A DNA stretch of 64,000 nt from Heterotrichella gracilis (lineage: Eukaryota; Sar; Xanthophyceae; Tribonematales; Xanthonemataceae): assembly GCA_032358255.1 (NCBI GenBank), contig JAULBX010023408.1:1-64000 (forward strand), in the 5' to 3' direction. The notes under the pieces are model-generated. The model searched no databases and was not told where the DNA came from. It worked only from the letters and a program-made list of their open reading frames with translations. This document shows, one piece after another, positions 13,225 to 25,526 of this stretch (position 1 is its first letter; each line of letters starts with the position of its first letter). The translations under genes were made by a program, and so were the position numbers.

Positions 13225-14618
13225 CTTTTGGACTGTTCAGGATGGAAGTATGGCGGTTTTATGGGCCCAACGCACGCTTGTGTATCATATGTTTGGTTAG
13301 TGCTTTGCAAGACTGGCGAGAAACGTTTTTGACTGAGGTGTTGAGTACACGCACTCTGCCGTTGATCCAGCTCCAATGCATTTCGTTTGGAGAACTTGTG
13401 CTTTATCAGCTTGTATTTTTGTTCATTGCATATTGCTGGCTCAGCTTGAAGCAGCAAGACATACCCACTGCTGTCATCTACTAAATGCATTGCAAAAATA
13501 TGTGTAGTGTGGCAGTTGGGCAACTTTTTTGTGTGTGTTAATTGCAACCAACGACCTCGCGAGCTCTCCACACACGTCTGGAACACTTTGCTCTCTCCTT
13601 AAGCTGTGTATCCATTGTACAGTTGCCCTTTCCCTGTGCCACTACTTGAATGACACACGTGTTCTAATACCCTGTTATATTGTGTAAGGTCTCAACCTTA
13701 CCAGTGACGCTCGGCTCAGTTGGATAGGGCCAAGAAACCCACAAGCAGTTGGCAAAAGATTGGCCATGCTTCGCTGATGAGCAACTTTACCAGTATCTTG
13801 CCGCACGGTCCCACAACTGCGTTGTTCAACTCTGAACAGCCATTTCTAGACTAGGACCCTTGCAGTGAGCAAAATTTTGCTGGGGCGAAGACACGATTTG
13901 CAGTTGGTGGGCACATGCTAGTGAGCCGAATGAAGCGAGCTTGCCAGCCGGGTATTTTATCTATCAAGCACGTCATAATATAATCGTCTGCTGCAGGCAC
14001 GTAATATATAGTGGTGGCACTGCACAGAACTACCTCCACTGTGTGCCAGTCCCTAGGGTTGCAGGCGAAGTTGACGCCAACGTTTACACCCTCAGCAGGG
14101 GTTCTAGCCTGACCGCAAGGGTTGTGGCGTTGGATGTATGCGTTGGTTGAGTTGTGGCCCAAGCTGACAGGAAGTCAAGGAACAACGCTGTCTGTCCCTG
14201 AGTCTGGCGTGCAGCAAGCTTGAAGCATTTTGCGTGCACCTGGGCTAGCACTCTGTTGGCGCCAGCACCTTTGACAGAGGTGGCTGGTTAAAGGTTATAA
14301 TATCGTTTGGGTCAAGCTCAGCAATTACACTCCTTGAACGGCAACTGGTAGTCTTGGAGGGCTACCCTGCCAAGAACCAGACAAACTGCAAGCAAAGCGG
14401 AACTCCACATATTAAGCACCCTGTGGAAAACTCTAGGACAGCCTAACAAAGCAATCTATTAATTATTTCCCCAGCTGAACACCGCCACCAAGTGCACTGT
14501 TGCTGGTGTACACCCAGCGGTCGTGCCCTCCCTGAGCAAAGGTGACATCGAGTGGCAATCCTGGAACTCTGAAGCCCCAACACTCTTGGTGAATGAGGTC
14601 CACCCGCGCAACTGTGGT
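13225..14618. other. Convergent intergenic region, LUX-like and V-ATPase E
   Basis: This interval holds the two facing 3' UTRs. No open frame with recognisable family or splice-compatible partners was found. Confidence 0.5.
13683..13687 (+). terminator. Candidate TGTAA poly(A) signal of the LUX-like gene
   Basis: TGTAA lies about 460 nt beyond the LUX-like stop codon, a plausible 3' UTR length for an alga. This is a positional inference only. Confidence 0.35.
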
Positions 14619-15790
14619 TCAGCCCCGGACAATCAGGGCCTTGCCAAAGAGCAACTCGCGAAGTTCTGGCAGCTGAGAGGTGTAACATATCTTGAGTCTC
14701 TCGTCCAGGGTGTTGTTGCACTTGATCTTCATGTCAGCAGAATACACCACAACACCACCAGTGCTGCAAAGCGAGGTGTTGGGTTAGGGCAGTAGAGGCA
14801 TCAGGTCAAGGAAAACAGGAAAGTCAGCTGGTGTAACAGTCTGGCACTGGAGGTTGCTCACCAGCTCACGCCCTCGTCGTCGGTAGTGGTTTGTGCAGTT
14901 GGCGGAGGTGGGAGGAAAGTGCTCCCGTCTAGTTGAACATCTGGTGCCGGCTTGCCGTACTTCTCAGTGAACTTGGCCTTGGCTGATGTGATGCTGTCCT
15001 TCACAGCCGACACATCAATCTCCCTGGCTTGCACCACCACGGCAGGCTCGTTGAGCTTTGCCATCGCCTGCAGAACAGACTTCCTTGTGAGTGCCGAGGA
15101 TGCGAAGCACCAGTGTGTTTACGCGTAGATTAAAGGCACATACCTGCACCAGCAGGTCCACCAGCAGCTGCTTGTATTTGGTCTTGTCTGTTGTGAGGTT
15201 TTGCAGCGCTAGGCGTGCCTCATGCACCAACGTCCCGATGGACTCCTCTCTGGCCTGAAGAACCTTCAGCCTTGACTCGTTCAGCTGCTTGGAGTACTCA
15301 CTGCAACGATACGCCACAAGTTAGTTGGAGCAAGTGAGGTAGAGCGCCCTTGACAGCAGGACTAGCAACCCTCACATTTTCTTCTTCACTTCAATTTGGC
15401 TCTCCCTTCTCTCGTACTCTTTCTTGATTTTCTGCTTCTCGGCTTCAATGATTTGAAGTTTGGCAATGTTGAACTCCTGTAGCAAGGTAAACGTGCAGCT
15501 GCGTTCAGTACAAGTGACCCCACCCCAAAGGCATGTACAGGTCCAAAGGCCCTGCCTGTTCAGGCAAGGCCTCTTTGCACGACCACTGTGAGCAGATGCT
15601 TCTATACCTCCTCAGCAGACACTGCAATCTCGTTGGCTTTCTCTTCTGCTTCTTGCTTGATGAAGCGCACCATGTGCTCGATCTGCCGGACAACCTACGA
15701 ACATTGGGGTAGCCAGGGTGAACACTGCGCTCAAGACACCTTGACACCAGTACAAAAAAGCCACTGATTAAGTACCTCAGTGTCGTTCAT
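14619..15790 (-). CDS. ATP6V1E: V-type H+-ATPase subunit E
   Basis: Six exons, 15776-15790, 15608-15694, 15376-15476, 15144-15300, 14862-15067 and 14619-14763, give 236 aa, the usual size of the family. The start MNDTEVVRQIEHMVRFIKQE is the conserved subunit E N-terminus. A long coiled coil follows, with the family motif YSKQLNESRLKVLQAREE. The C-terminal domain carries TGGVVVYSADMKIKCNNTLD and ends LFGKALIVRG. Subunit E forms peripheral stalks with subunit G that hold the V1 head to the membrane sector of the vacuolar proton pump. All six phases join exactly. The first exon encodes only five residues. The 3' end faces the LUX-like gene. Confidence 0.96.
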
Positions 15791-18700
15791 CGTGGCAACT
15801 TGTTTGTCAACAGCGCTGTTTAGAAGTGCCTCTTAGTGCAAATGCCCTAGATGGGGATGCTGGGCAATTCACAGATGGGGGTGGAAAGACGTCCGATATA
15901 AGTCAGCGACGGCACCTAAAGTTAACTGCTGCACAACAAAGGTGGTTTGCACGGTTTACTGCAGCTGAATCGAGCACAAGTACTGTGTTGGGCACAAAAC
16001 CACTTTTTTAACCTGTCTGCGGGCACTTGAGAAAACCAATGCATGGCACAAGATGACCACTTTGGCACGCCAAGGCCACGGGACGGGGTTCTTTTCATCT
16101 GCTCTACGTCGGCTCTATTCGTTCTGTACCCTATATGTGACTGAACTCTCAAGTATGCATACACTCTATTATGGACATCGTACCCCAACTCACCACCCAC
16201 CCACCCACCACTATGCATGCACTCTCAATTACAGACTGAAGTGGTCCAAGCGGTTATTTTCATGCGAGACGCAGCCTGACGTAGGGGTGCAGACGGTAGA
16301 GGTTGGATCACCGCACCAGGTGACCAGCATGTCTGCATGGCATGCAAGTGGGTTGGGGACAGGGCTGTGGAGGCAGGCGTTTTCCAGGCCACTAGGGTTG
16401 TTATTTGCCGTAACCGCTCAACATGGGTGGGGTGGAAATTTTGTAGGGAAAAAGCCATGAACAATACGAGCGCATGATGGCCATAGCCTCCAAAGAAATG
16501 TGACAACCAAGTCAAAGGAGTTAGACTGATACTGCAGCTCACCGCCGCTACTTGCAGGCAGTGACACCGTGACCTGACTGCAGGGGGGCGGATGGCATGG
16601 CATGGTTTCGAAGAGTATGTGTGGGTGGGTGCATGGCGTGGCATGCCCGGCTGTGTGCAATAGTTTGCTACTTAAGGTAAATGTATTTAACGCCCAAAGT
16701 TGCCTGTAGTGCTCACGTGGAGGATATGAGGGCTAGGCCATCGAATATCGCTGCAACTGCCAGTTACAGTGACAGACATGTCCAGGCTGCCTGAAGATAC
16801 ACAGTTAAGACGTCATATCCACAGCCTATGCAGCCATCTCCCTACGTGATCGAATTGTCAGGAACACGTCATACAGCAGTCACAGTTGCAAGCCAGTATC
16901 CAGTACCACTCTCGGGCACATTGCGGCAGTTGGCGAGGCACTGCCCAGCACTCCACTAGGCACCTGTTCTCTAGCCATCAACGTTACTGTGTTGTCTTAC
17001 AGGCTGTAAACAGCGGCCGGGTGCTACAATGGCGCAAAGTAGCAACGAGAGCGGCCTGACTTCACACTTCCTACAGCCGCAGCTGGGGTTGGTTGTACTG
17101 GTCAAGTTCTGGAGCGTCTCCATGCAGCTGATCCTGCATGGTGTACAGTGATCATCGAGGCTGCACCTTATTCCTGGTGGGTGCCGAGCACGTGTATCCT
17201 CAGTGCCTACGTGTGACAACAATAGTGACGGCGTATGTGCATGATTTTGCCGTTTCCACCGTGCTGGTCCAGGTGTCCCACCGGCATCAGTTGCTGTCTG
17301 TGCAATGGACGGGTGTAGGGCTGCGTTTGCAATACACAGAGAACGATGCAATGCACCTGTGCCAGAATAACGCACCCAAAAGACCAATGCACATGAATGT
17401 CAAACAAATTCAGATACTGAATCATTTTATCAAATAATTTGAAATCCGGCTGCATGTATCGTCTCCATTGATGTACGTCTGCTGTCTAACATTCTGTCCG
17501 TGCAAGAGTCTTATATTAATCAGAATGAACACACAAAAAAACGATACACCTGTGCTGGGGCAACTGTGAATCTGTGTTACAGGTTGAGGCAGCGCAGGCA
17601 CCGCAAGCAGCGCAGGGGCCCAGGCAGTGCAATCATGAAGCAGATGTATCTCTTCATGTAGGTGAATACTGGCCGCACAGATCAGCCCAGATTGCTCCAC
17701 AGGGATGTTCCAAGTGGGGATGGGGTGGAGGTATAGTGCATGCATGGCAGATGTATGAGTGATTGTAAGCATACATATTATAGCAAATGGTGCATCATTT
17801 GCATGCGCATGCTGCATCGCATTGGCTTTGTTAGGTAGATGTAGTTGCTGCCATATATTCAAACGATACAGCCAGATACGCTTTCAGGGTGTGAGACTGC
17901 AAAGGCACCATTCGCGCGTTGTTTTAGCCTTCGTGGTCCTGACAGTGTGTGTATCAGTTGCTGGTCTTGGTCGATCTAAGTCCTGCAGGGTCAGGTCAGC
18001 CCATGTGGCCCTAGCTTTACCTATCTCACTTGCCCCAGTACCCTAGCCAATTTTAGGTGATGCGATTGGACCATGCCAATCATGCATTTAACATATGATC
18101 TTCACGTGCAGCACTGCCCCTCGCCGTGTGCATTGCTCCATCAGCAATGCAGTTGCTGGCTGGGGAATGCTCTGGTGGCCTTGCACTACTATTGCTGAAA
18201 CGATGCAGCGGATCATCCCTCGTGCACTAAATGCTGAATAAGATTAGCGCATCTGTCAGGGCTTCACAATGCATGTACCATATGCTGCACACTGTCCATT
18301 GGAAGCTCCACGCTGTACAATTCATTCATGCAGTGAACTTCAAGTTTGCTAGCACTACCCGTGCTGAGTGCCTGGTGAAAGCCCAGCATGGGTTGAGAAA
18401 TGAAGATGCATCGTGAGGTCTGGCGGAGCGGGCTGTGGTATGTGTGGTATTGTCAAGCACAGCTTGAGGAGAGCGCAACGTCTACTGTCTACCGTTACCA
18501 ATCTAATTTGAATTTGGTGGCGACATCCTCCATATTGACGCAGCAAGATGAGGACTGGCGGGGCATACCTTGAAGGCTTCGCATGGAGTGCCAACAAGGG
18601 TAGGTGTGGTAGGTGGTTTCCTTCAGCATCGAGGTTGATGATACCTAAGGTTGGTGCGCCTCAGCCAGGTTAGCAATGCAACACTATGTGTGGCCTACTT

Positions 18701-18910
18701 AGGTTCACAATTGTTAACAAATTGTGGGGACCCCACCATGTGCTTAAGCTCCCTAACAGGATGTCCCCTGTAGATATAAGCCAGTGCTCATGAGGGCACA
18801 GCTTAAACTCCGCTTGCTTTTGCCCTTTTATCGCCCCACCATATTTGTGCCCCACTTGAATGCCAGCTGGCACGTGTGTACGTTTGACACTGCGCTGGCT
18901 GGATTTGCAG
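15791..18910. other. Gene-poor region
   Basis: The left end is the V-ATPase E leader and promoter. Beyond that the longest open frames have no protein-like composition or family similarity. No rRNA, tRNA or clear transposon ends were seen. Confidence 0.45.
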
Positions 18911-19766
18911 GTGGACCAACTGCAAGGAGTGTAAGGACATGATGGCCAGGGGGGTGCAGCCCTGCCCCTATCACTTGTGGAGGAGCTGCAGGCATCGCGC
19001 ACAAGCGCCCGGGGTGCGTGCAGGGATGGAAGGGTTAAGAGTTTATGGTTTTGCATGCATGGTGCATCGGCATGTCAAGGAACCCCACCCACGCCTGACC
19101 AGGATCACTAACCCTCGCCTCTGTTGGGTGCGTGTTACCATACATGCACCCTCCATTGCTTATGCCCCCAATTATAATTCGGGCGCAGTGCAGGCGATGG
19201 CAGGGCCTAGCTTTTGGCCGGTTAATTGATCATTGTTGGTGTAGATATATATGCATGCGCACCAGGGGGAGAGCATGTGCTCAAGTACACTCCAACATCA
19301 CCCTAATTAGGTTTGACAGCTGCAACGACATGCTTCCAGGCACTGTGGTGGTGTAAGCGACTGCCAAGAAAATTTACCTCCTGGAGCGCATTAAACTACC
19401 ACCTTGGTCTAACATATGAGTTCAGAAATGGTCAATGTGGCTGCAGATGCACTGGTCGATTGCAAGGAAAGGCGGCAATGCAGAGCGGGCCTTGCGTGAG
19501 ATGCAGCTACCAGCACTGAATGGCTGGTGCCAGCAGCTGCAATGGTACATGGAGGTGAGGCGAGGGTGTGGGTGTAGGGTTTGTGGAGACATGTTATGCC
19601 AGGATCCTTGGGGGTGTTCTTGTTTGGTGCTTTGGTGTTGGGCGATGGGGAGCTTGGGGTCCGGGTGACTGGATACAGGTTTTGTGGCCTTCTCGCTCCC
19701 TTGCAGGATGAGGTAGTGTCACCAGGCTATGCATCTCCTCTGGTGCCCCCTGGCATGTACATTTGA
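18911..19766 (+). CDS. Candidate Cys-rich protein, C-terminal exons only
   Basis: Three short stretches join in phase: 18911-19013, 19447-19554 and 19707-19766, each with AG/GT borders. The first carries a CxxC pair followed by CPYH and RSC (WTNCKECKDMM, then VQPCPYHLWRSCRHR), which could bind zinc. The second reads AERALREMQLPALNGWCQQL; the third ends in a stop after PGMYI. No family is recognised and no start codon or 5' exons were found. It may be a small unknown gene or a remnant of a DNA transposon. The matched phases are the main support. Confidence 0.3.
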
Positions 19767-22553
19767 TATGGTGCCTCACATGGCTGGTGCCATGCAAACC
19801 ATGCAGGGTGCTCACACTGCTTACGTTCTTTTACTGGTTGCAGGTCCTGCAATCAGTCAGCGCAATGGGCTTGTAGTCAGCCAGCGCATCTGCAACTGCT
19901 CAACAAGCGCCTTGCACAGGGCGCTCATGTGCAGGCTGCGCTTGGTGCTGGCTCTAGCCTGGTCGGGGACGGTGGTTGCGCGGTATGCGGGGGAAGTGTT
20001 GCTGCTGGCAGAAGTGCCGGGGTTGTTGTGGGAGTGTGCAGCGGCTGGCATAGGTGATGGGGTGTGCAGGGGATGTGACGCTGCTACCCCAGGGGGCGCA
20101 ACAGGCAGGGGATGTTCTGATTCTGGCTGTGTCATGGTGGCAGGGCCTGGAGTAACTGTGCCAGGGCATTGGTGGGAACATGTGTGTCCCTGGCAGGGGT
20201 GCAGCCAAGACATAGGTGGTTTGAAAGTGCATTGGGTTACTAGGAGTCCTGGGCAGGTTTTGCGGTGGCCGCACGGGCGTCCCCGATCTATGCATTTATT
20301 GCAACCTGGGATAGCTATCCCAGGGCGCATCCTCGGTGGTTTCCTCTCTCAGTCTTGGCTCCTCAACTGAAGTTCAGGAAAGGCCGGCCCGGTGACATGG
20401 CCGGTTTCTTTGAATTTTTATATTATTTGTGAATATTAGCGCGTGGGGGACCTAGAGCTCCCGAATTACATTTGGCGCAATGATCAAAAGTGCAATGGCA
20501 ATTTTGTATGATTAAATCCATGATGCATCATGATGTCGTTGGCACTGCATGGGCATATTGCTGACCAGTTGCATGGTCATGAGACTGAAACTTTAATTCT
20601 GACACTCTCACAAGAGTTGTACTAGGAGCCAAATTGCAATGTCCGAAGCACTCCTGGCGGCATGTACCGTACATGGCTGCAGCCATGGCAACTTGCCATT
20701 GAATCATTATGATGTTATGTCAATCATTGTGGGCCCACTTAGTACCATACAGGCCCTGTGTCCCGGGGCCATGTACGTATATTTGTGTGAATCATCACGT
20801 CCATGGGATTATGGGCCATGATTATTCATTATTGCCATTTATATGGAGTACTCAACGGGGCGGGCCGGCACATCATTACGGCAGCGCTGCCAGACTCAGT
20901 ACTACTAGGCTAGGTGATCCAACCGTCGGCAACTTTACTATTAGTAAAACGGTTTGGCAAGCTAGCTTGATTAGCCAATTCGAATCAAACTTTAGTTTTA
21001 ACTTAAAATAAATTATAAAGCCTTCTAGCGCTAGTTGAAAATCAATATAATGAGTTTAAATATCTTGCATTGTCAGATTGTGAGTGTCACTTAGCCCCTG
21101 GTGCAACCAGTATTCAATTTGGCCCCTTCAGAATGAACTGACAATAATGAACTGACAATGCAAGATATTTATACTCATTGAAGTGCACATTTGATGAGCG
21201 CTGCGATGATACAAGCAAATGTCGCCATCGTCGCCTAAGGCTTGCCAGCCGGCCCAGCAACCCCACCGTCAGATCTGCCAGGTCAGCCTGAGCCAGAACA
21301 GCGCCGCTCGGCGGCGCTGTCAAACAACAGTGTTGGCCATTTGCCACATTACATTAGACTCATCATGATACATGTACACGAATGTGCATATCATGAACAC
21401 AACTGCCCATAAATTGTTATTCTCGAGTGATCATCACAATGCCTGTGCATCAAATCTCCGATGTCAACATGCATCATGCAATGATTGCAGTGCAGTGTGC
21501 TATGGCCCATGCCTGGTGTAAATAATATGCACATTGACTGCCTGCAAGCATGAAAAATTTGGCAAAATTATTTGTAAGCTAGCAAGAGGAAAAGGGGACA
21601 AAACCTGAAGAGCATGCACAAAGACTTGGCCGCCTGTAACATTGTGGAACGTTCAGAAGATTTATGTTCTAATCAGGAAGATTGTGAACACAAGCAACAT
21701 ACAACTGATGGACCTTGACAACAATGTTGCACACTGGGCTCAAATGTATAAGTAGAGCTCCCTGTCAATAGTAGACTAAGTAAAAGGTGCCTTGGCATAG
21801 AAGTGTGTAGCATGAACAAAGGTGAGAGAGCCACGTGCGTGACTGCACCCAAAGCTTGATGTGCAATGCACATGCAGAAAACGCTACTTAAATTACTGCA
21901 ACGACACCAACACATCAGCCATTTTGTGGCTAGCTTGAGCAAAGTCTCCCTCATTTTTGTCACGTGCATGGCTGCATGCACAAAAGTTGTTTTCAACATC
22001 CAAAAAGAAGGAAAATGTTGACGGATCAGCCCTCTCACGACACTAAACCAAAAGGCAACGCCAAGTGCATGGGGTTCAGTGCGGCTGGAAAGGGGGAGAG
22101 TATTGCTCTGATTTTGGAGAGTGACTGTCACCTGAGCATGCTGTTCAAAACATTGAAAATGTTGAGATGCTTTAAATTCCTACCGAGCCAGCTTGCTTGC
22201 ATAATAATGCACAATATAGACCTGCACAGTATGGTCAGCAACTGGAGACCACAAACCAAGCAGACAACGACTCCTAGCAGTTCAAAATGCTAAAATCTAT
22301 AAATGCTTTATAGGTAATGTAGGTCCAACATACGCTACGCTCACATGTCCAGGCTGTGTTGACCCTCCCCGGCGCACACCAGCCACATATTATCCCTGGA
22401 TATCCACTCCATGCAGTCAATGCGACTGAGCACTCTCCTACATACTGCTGTGCCATTCCATGGCAGGCTGCAGCAAGCTCACAAACTGCTCTGGTTTTGC
22501 CCGTCAGTGGTGCATGCTGCCAATCTGCAATGCAGAACTGCTTACCATCGAGG
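19767..22553. other. Gene-poor region with a fold-back repeat
   Basis: Between about 19857 and 20330 both strands are open for more than 150 codons; the minus-strand frame has a Cys/His cluster discussed in the findings. The part from about 20400 to 22553 is AT-rich and shows no coding signal apart from weak fragments. It contains the inverted repeat at 21049-21179. I searched the minus strand here for a third U2AF RRM (UHM) and saw none. Confidence 0.45.
21049..21179. repeat. 131-bp fold-back element with 28-bp arms
   Basis: The arm at 21049-21076 (starting AATGAGTTTAAATATC) is the reverse complement of the arm at 21152-21179 with one mismatch. The 75-bp spacer also holds a short direct repeat of AATGAACTGACA. 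The structure fits a small fold-back or MITE-like element, or a hairpin-forming regulatory site. No target duplication was identified. Confidence 0.6.
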
Positions 22554-25216
22554 CTACTGCAGTGCTGGGATGAGACCTGGCTGGAAGGATGGTGGTGTAA
22601 GCGCCCGCTTGACTGTCAGGAACTTATTGCCAATCTGCTTCCCATTGAGGCTCTGAACGTGAACAAAAAGCAATTGTTATTTTTAGCAGCAAGAATTTGA
22701 AATTTTATTTAATTAATCTGATAATAAAATAAAACTTCATATAAGAACTTCAGACAACAACTTTGGTTATTATTTTTAACGAATGCAGGAGGAAAAGCGG
22801 AATGGCTGCGGAAGACGGTTTTCAAATACCTGGATCACGTAGTCCGTCAAGCCCACATCCATGTACTCACAGAACGCATACCCCTGCACAGTAAACCAAC
22901 AGTAAGACACACGCCGGTCTGCCCTGGTGGGTTTGCATTATGCACCCTGGTTGGTGCATCAGGGTGTGCATCAGGGTGTGCATCAGGGTGTGTATATTCA
23001 TATATGGCGCTGGCAATGCATGGGGTCTCTGCAGGGATGCACCCACCTTTGAGTTGCCTGTGTTCTTGTCCATGACCAAGTTGAATGCCTTGAGGTTGCC
23101 AAAGGGCAGGAGCATCTCCTTCACCTGGCCACATAGGGATGCACGCCGTTAGCAGGGGATGGCTCAACAGCAAACTACACCACACCGAACAGCACTGCAC
23201 ACGACATAACACAGCATCGTATCCACCGAACTGGTGGCTGCACCGGACCTCGCCCCCCATGCCAGTGCCAACATCACCCACACGCACCTGGTCCTCCGTC
23301 CAGTCACATGGCAGGCCCCCTATGAACAGCTTGTGCGGCGAATCCTGTACCACTGTCTTGACGATGTCCAGCCCACTAGGGTCCATGGTAGGGTTGGGAT
23401 CGGTTGGCCCCAGCATGACGGCTATGTTGAGGTCGTAGTTGTTAGGGCGGCGCACCTGGTGGGAGGGGCAAGAGTGAGCTGTCAGGCACACCCAATGCAC
23501 ATGGCACTGTGTGGCCATGGCGTGTGGCGTTGCGGCGCCCATGCAGGCGCCAGCCATCCCCATATGCATGGCACCGGATCACAGGCAATCAAATAGGTAC
23601 CAGGTGTGCAACAGCGGTCAGCAGCGGACACACAGCGCTTGAGGGGCTCCTAAACCCTGACCAGCACAGGAGCTAACCAACACACATCTAGACGGCAGGT
23701 CAATCCTACCACCCTGCACTCCTGGTGTCCCGCACCATGAAAAGTGCCCCCAACTAATATGATTTACCTATAGGGGAAACAATGGACGAAAGGGCAATGC
23801 CCTTCCCTTGCTAAATCCTCTCCTTTACAACGCGCCTGTTCAAAAACAGGCTGCGTCTATTATTTTCAATTTCATTTCATTATTTATTTTTCACAGGAGC
23901 TATTCTAATGGACGCTTGGCAGTGACAGAGAGCACCCCAATGCGTGGTGCTTTGCAGATTTCTACCTTGAGATAGCTGTCCTTGAAGGCCACCCCGTCAA
24001 AGGCCATGCAGTTGGACGCCTCCTCCACTGTCCTGAACTCCACAAATGCATAGTTCTTGTCCTGCAGCGCAGCGGGGGGGCCAGGGAAGGTCAGCGGCGT
24101 CAGCTGGCCGGTTGAGTCCACTGTCAGCTGCGGCGCATGCAGGGGGCCAGCAAGGGGCGGCTGGAGGGAGGGCTGCAGCGGCGATGCGGGCGAGGGCTGC
24201 ACCTGCACAGCAACAGGCCGCAGCCAAGGAGAGTGGGCGCTGGGGACTCAAAACAGTGGGCGGGCTGAGGAGAGTGTGGGGTTGAAGAGAGCGTGGCAGG
24301 AGCGGCAGGCAGGTCAGTGGGCATTGGGTGTGGGCAGTATGTGGGCACACTTGCCACGCATGGGGGAGGTGGGCAGGTTCTGATGCAACTCTTGCCTGGT
24401 GCCCTAGTGCATTGCTGTGCCGCACGCCGCCCTAGTTACCCTCAATTTTAGTCTATGCAACGCAGAAGGACATACCTGGTATATCTTGCTTGATGTTACA
24501 GGGAACCCCGCAGAAACCACTCCGCCAGCTTTGACCATCAGCTCGTTCAAAAACTGGCGCAACTCGCCCTGCAGATGTGGTGGTGGAAGGGGGGGTAATC
24601 AGATGGGGCGATACACGAGAAGATGGTACGCCAGGCAGTATACTGGCAACATGCGTTTGCCATAAGCTGCACGTTTCAGAGGAGTGCTTTGTGAAGTGGT
24701 TCCATGTAACTGTGCTGACTAATCGCACTCAACTGAGGCAGTGCAGAACCCACAGGCTGGAGTGCATCCGCACTTGCACAGGTATGGGCGTGTCTAATAC
24801 CCAGCAAGTCCCAGGCACGCGTTCAGCGGTGCTGCAGCCATGCTCCGAGAGTCAGCTCCCACCCAGCCGATAATATGCCTGGTGGGTTGGTTCTAGGCAA
24901 GTTGCAACACTACGCCCTAGGAGAGAGTCTGTGGGACTGCTTTCAGTCCAAAGTCCAACCACCCTGCATCCGGTTGCAAAGGAGTTGGTTTCCCAACTCC
25001 GCTTGCATGTCCTAGCAGCTCCATTACCTCCATAGTGCCTGGGGGTAGACCGCCGATGTAAATCCGTCGCGCAGGCCTGGCTGCTTCTGGGTTGAACATC
25101 TGGTACCGAGCCTGAATCTGGCTGGCCCAGTTGCGATAGTGCTGCAGCGTGCCAGCGAGCCTGCGTATCTGCGCATCCTTGACATGGAGCTCTTCCTGCA
25201 GCGAGTGCAGATCCAT
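22554..25216 (-). CDS. U2AF2: U2 snRNP auxiliary factor large subunit, two-RRM form
   Basis: Seven exons, 25028-25216, 24476-24568, 23966-24061, 23288-23455, 23047-23124, 22830-22883 and 22554-22652, give 258 aa from the first in-frame ATG. RRM1 has RNP2 IYIGGL and RNP1 NYAFVEF, followed by EEASNCMAFDGVAFKDSYLK and VRRPNNYDLN, the U2AF65 linker. RRM2 has LFIGGL and GYAFCEY. U2AF65 binds the polypyrimidine tract at 3' splice sites. The family normally has an N-terminal RS domain and U2AF35-binding motif, and a C-terminal UHM. Here the frame stops 19 residues after LTVKRAL and no UHM was found downstream. Further 5' exons may exist: exon 1 could begin upstream at a TAG acceptor near 25229. The first exon encodes a short helical segment (LHSLQEELHVKDAQIRRL) rather than an RS domain. 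All phases join exactly. Confidence 0.85.
22953..22992. repeat. 12-bp tandem repeat in a U2AF2 intron
   Basis: About 3.3 copies of the unit GTGTGCATCAGG lie in the intron between 22884 and 23046. It is a simple minisatellite with no sign of function. Confidence 0.8.
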
Positions 25217-25526
25217 CTGTTGTGTACCTACACAGCACAGCAGACGTACGTCACCGATCTGGTAGGGCGGGAGGACTCTAGGCATGAGGGCGGAGGTGGG
25301 CAAGGGTGCCAGGCAGCACACCCAAGGCGCAACGAGGCGAACGCGTATGCAACTGCCCGCAGAGTGGGGCGTTCGAGGCAAACCCCACAGCACTGCGCTA
25401 TCTACCGGTCATGTCATGGGCAGCTGCATCTAGTCCTTGGACAAATCGAGCTAGAACCGAGAAGCGACGTCGGGCGAAGCAAATCAACGAGCACAAGCAG
25501 CAGAAACCTCCCAGCAAAGGCGACCA

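Noticed and set aside
13712-13725. A tRNA A-box-like word (GGCTCAGTTGG)
   Set aside because: No matching B box (GGTTCRANNC) or cloverleaf was found within 100 bp.
16225-16644. A 139-codon minus-strand ORF
   Set aside because: Composition is not protein-like, there are no splice-compatible partners and no family similarity.
21298-21320. A GC-rich hairpin with a 10-bp stem (ACAGCGCCGC and its complement)
   Set aside because: It resembles a bacterial terminator, but this is eukaryotic nuclear DNA and no gene ends there.
24062-24202. A 47-codon Pro/Leu-rich insertion inside U2AF2 RRM1
   Set aside because: It is open and in frame, but a strong CTGCAG acceptor directly before DKNYAFVEF removes it and restores a normal RRM1. 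It is most likely intron.
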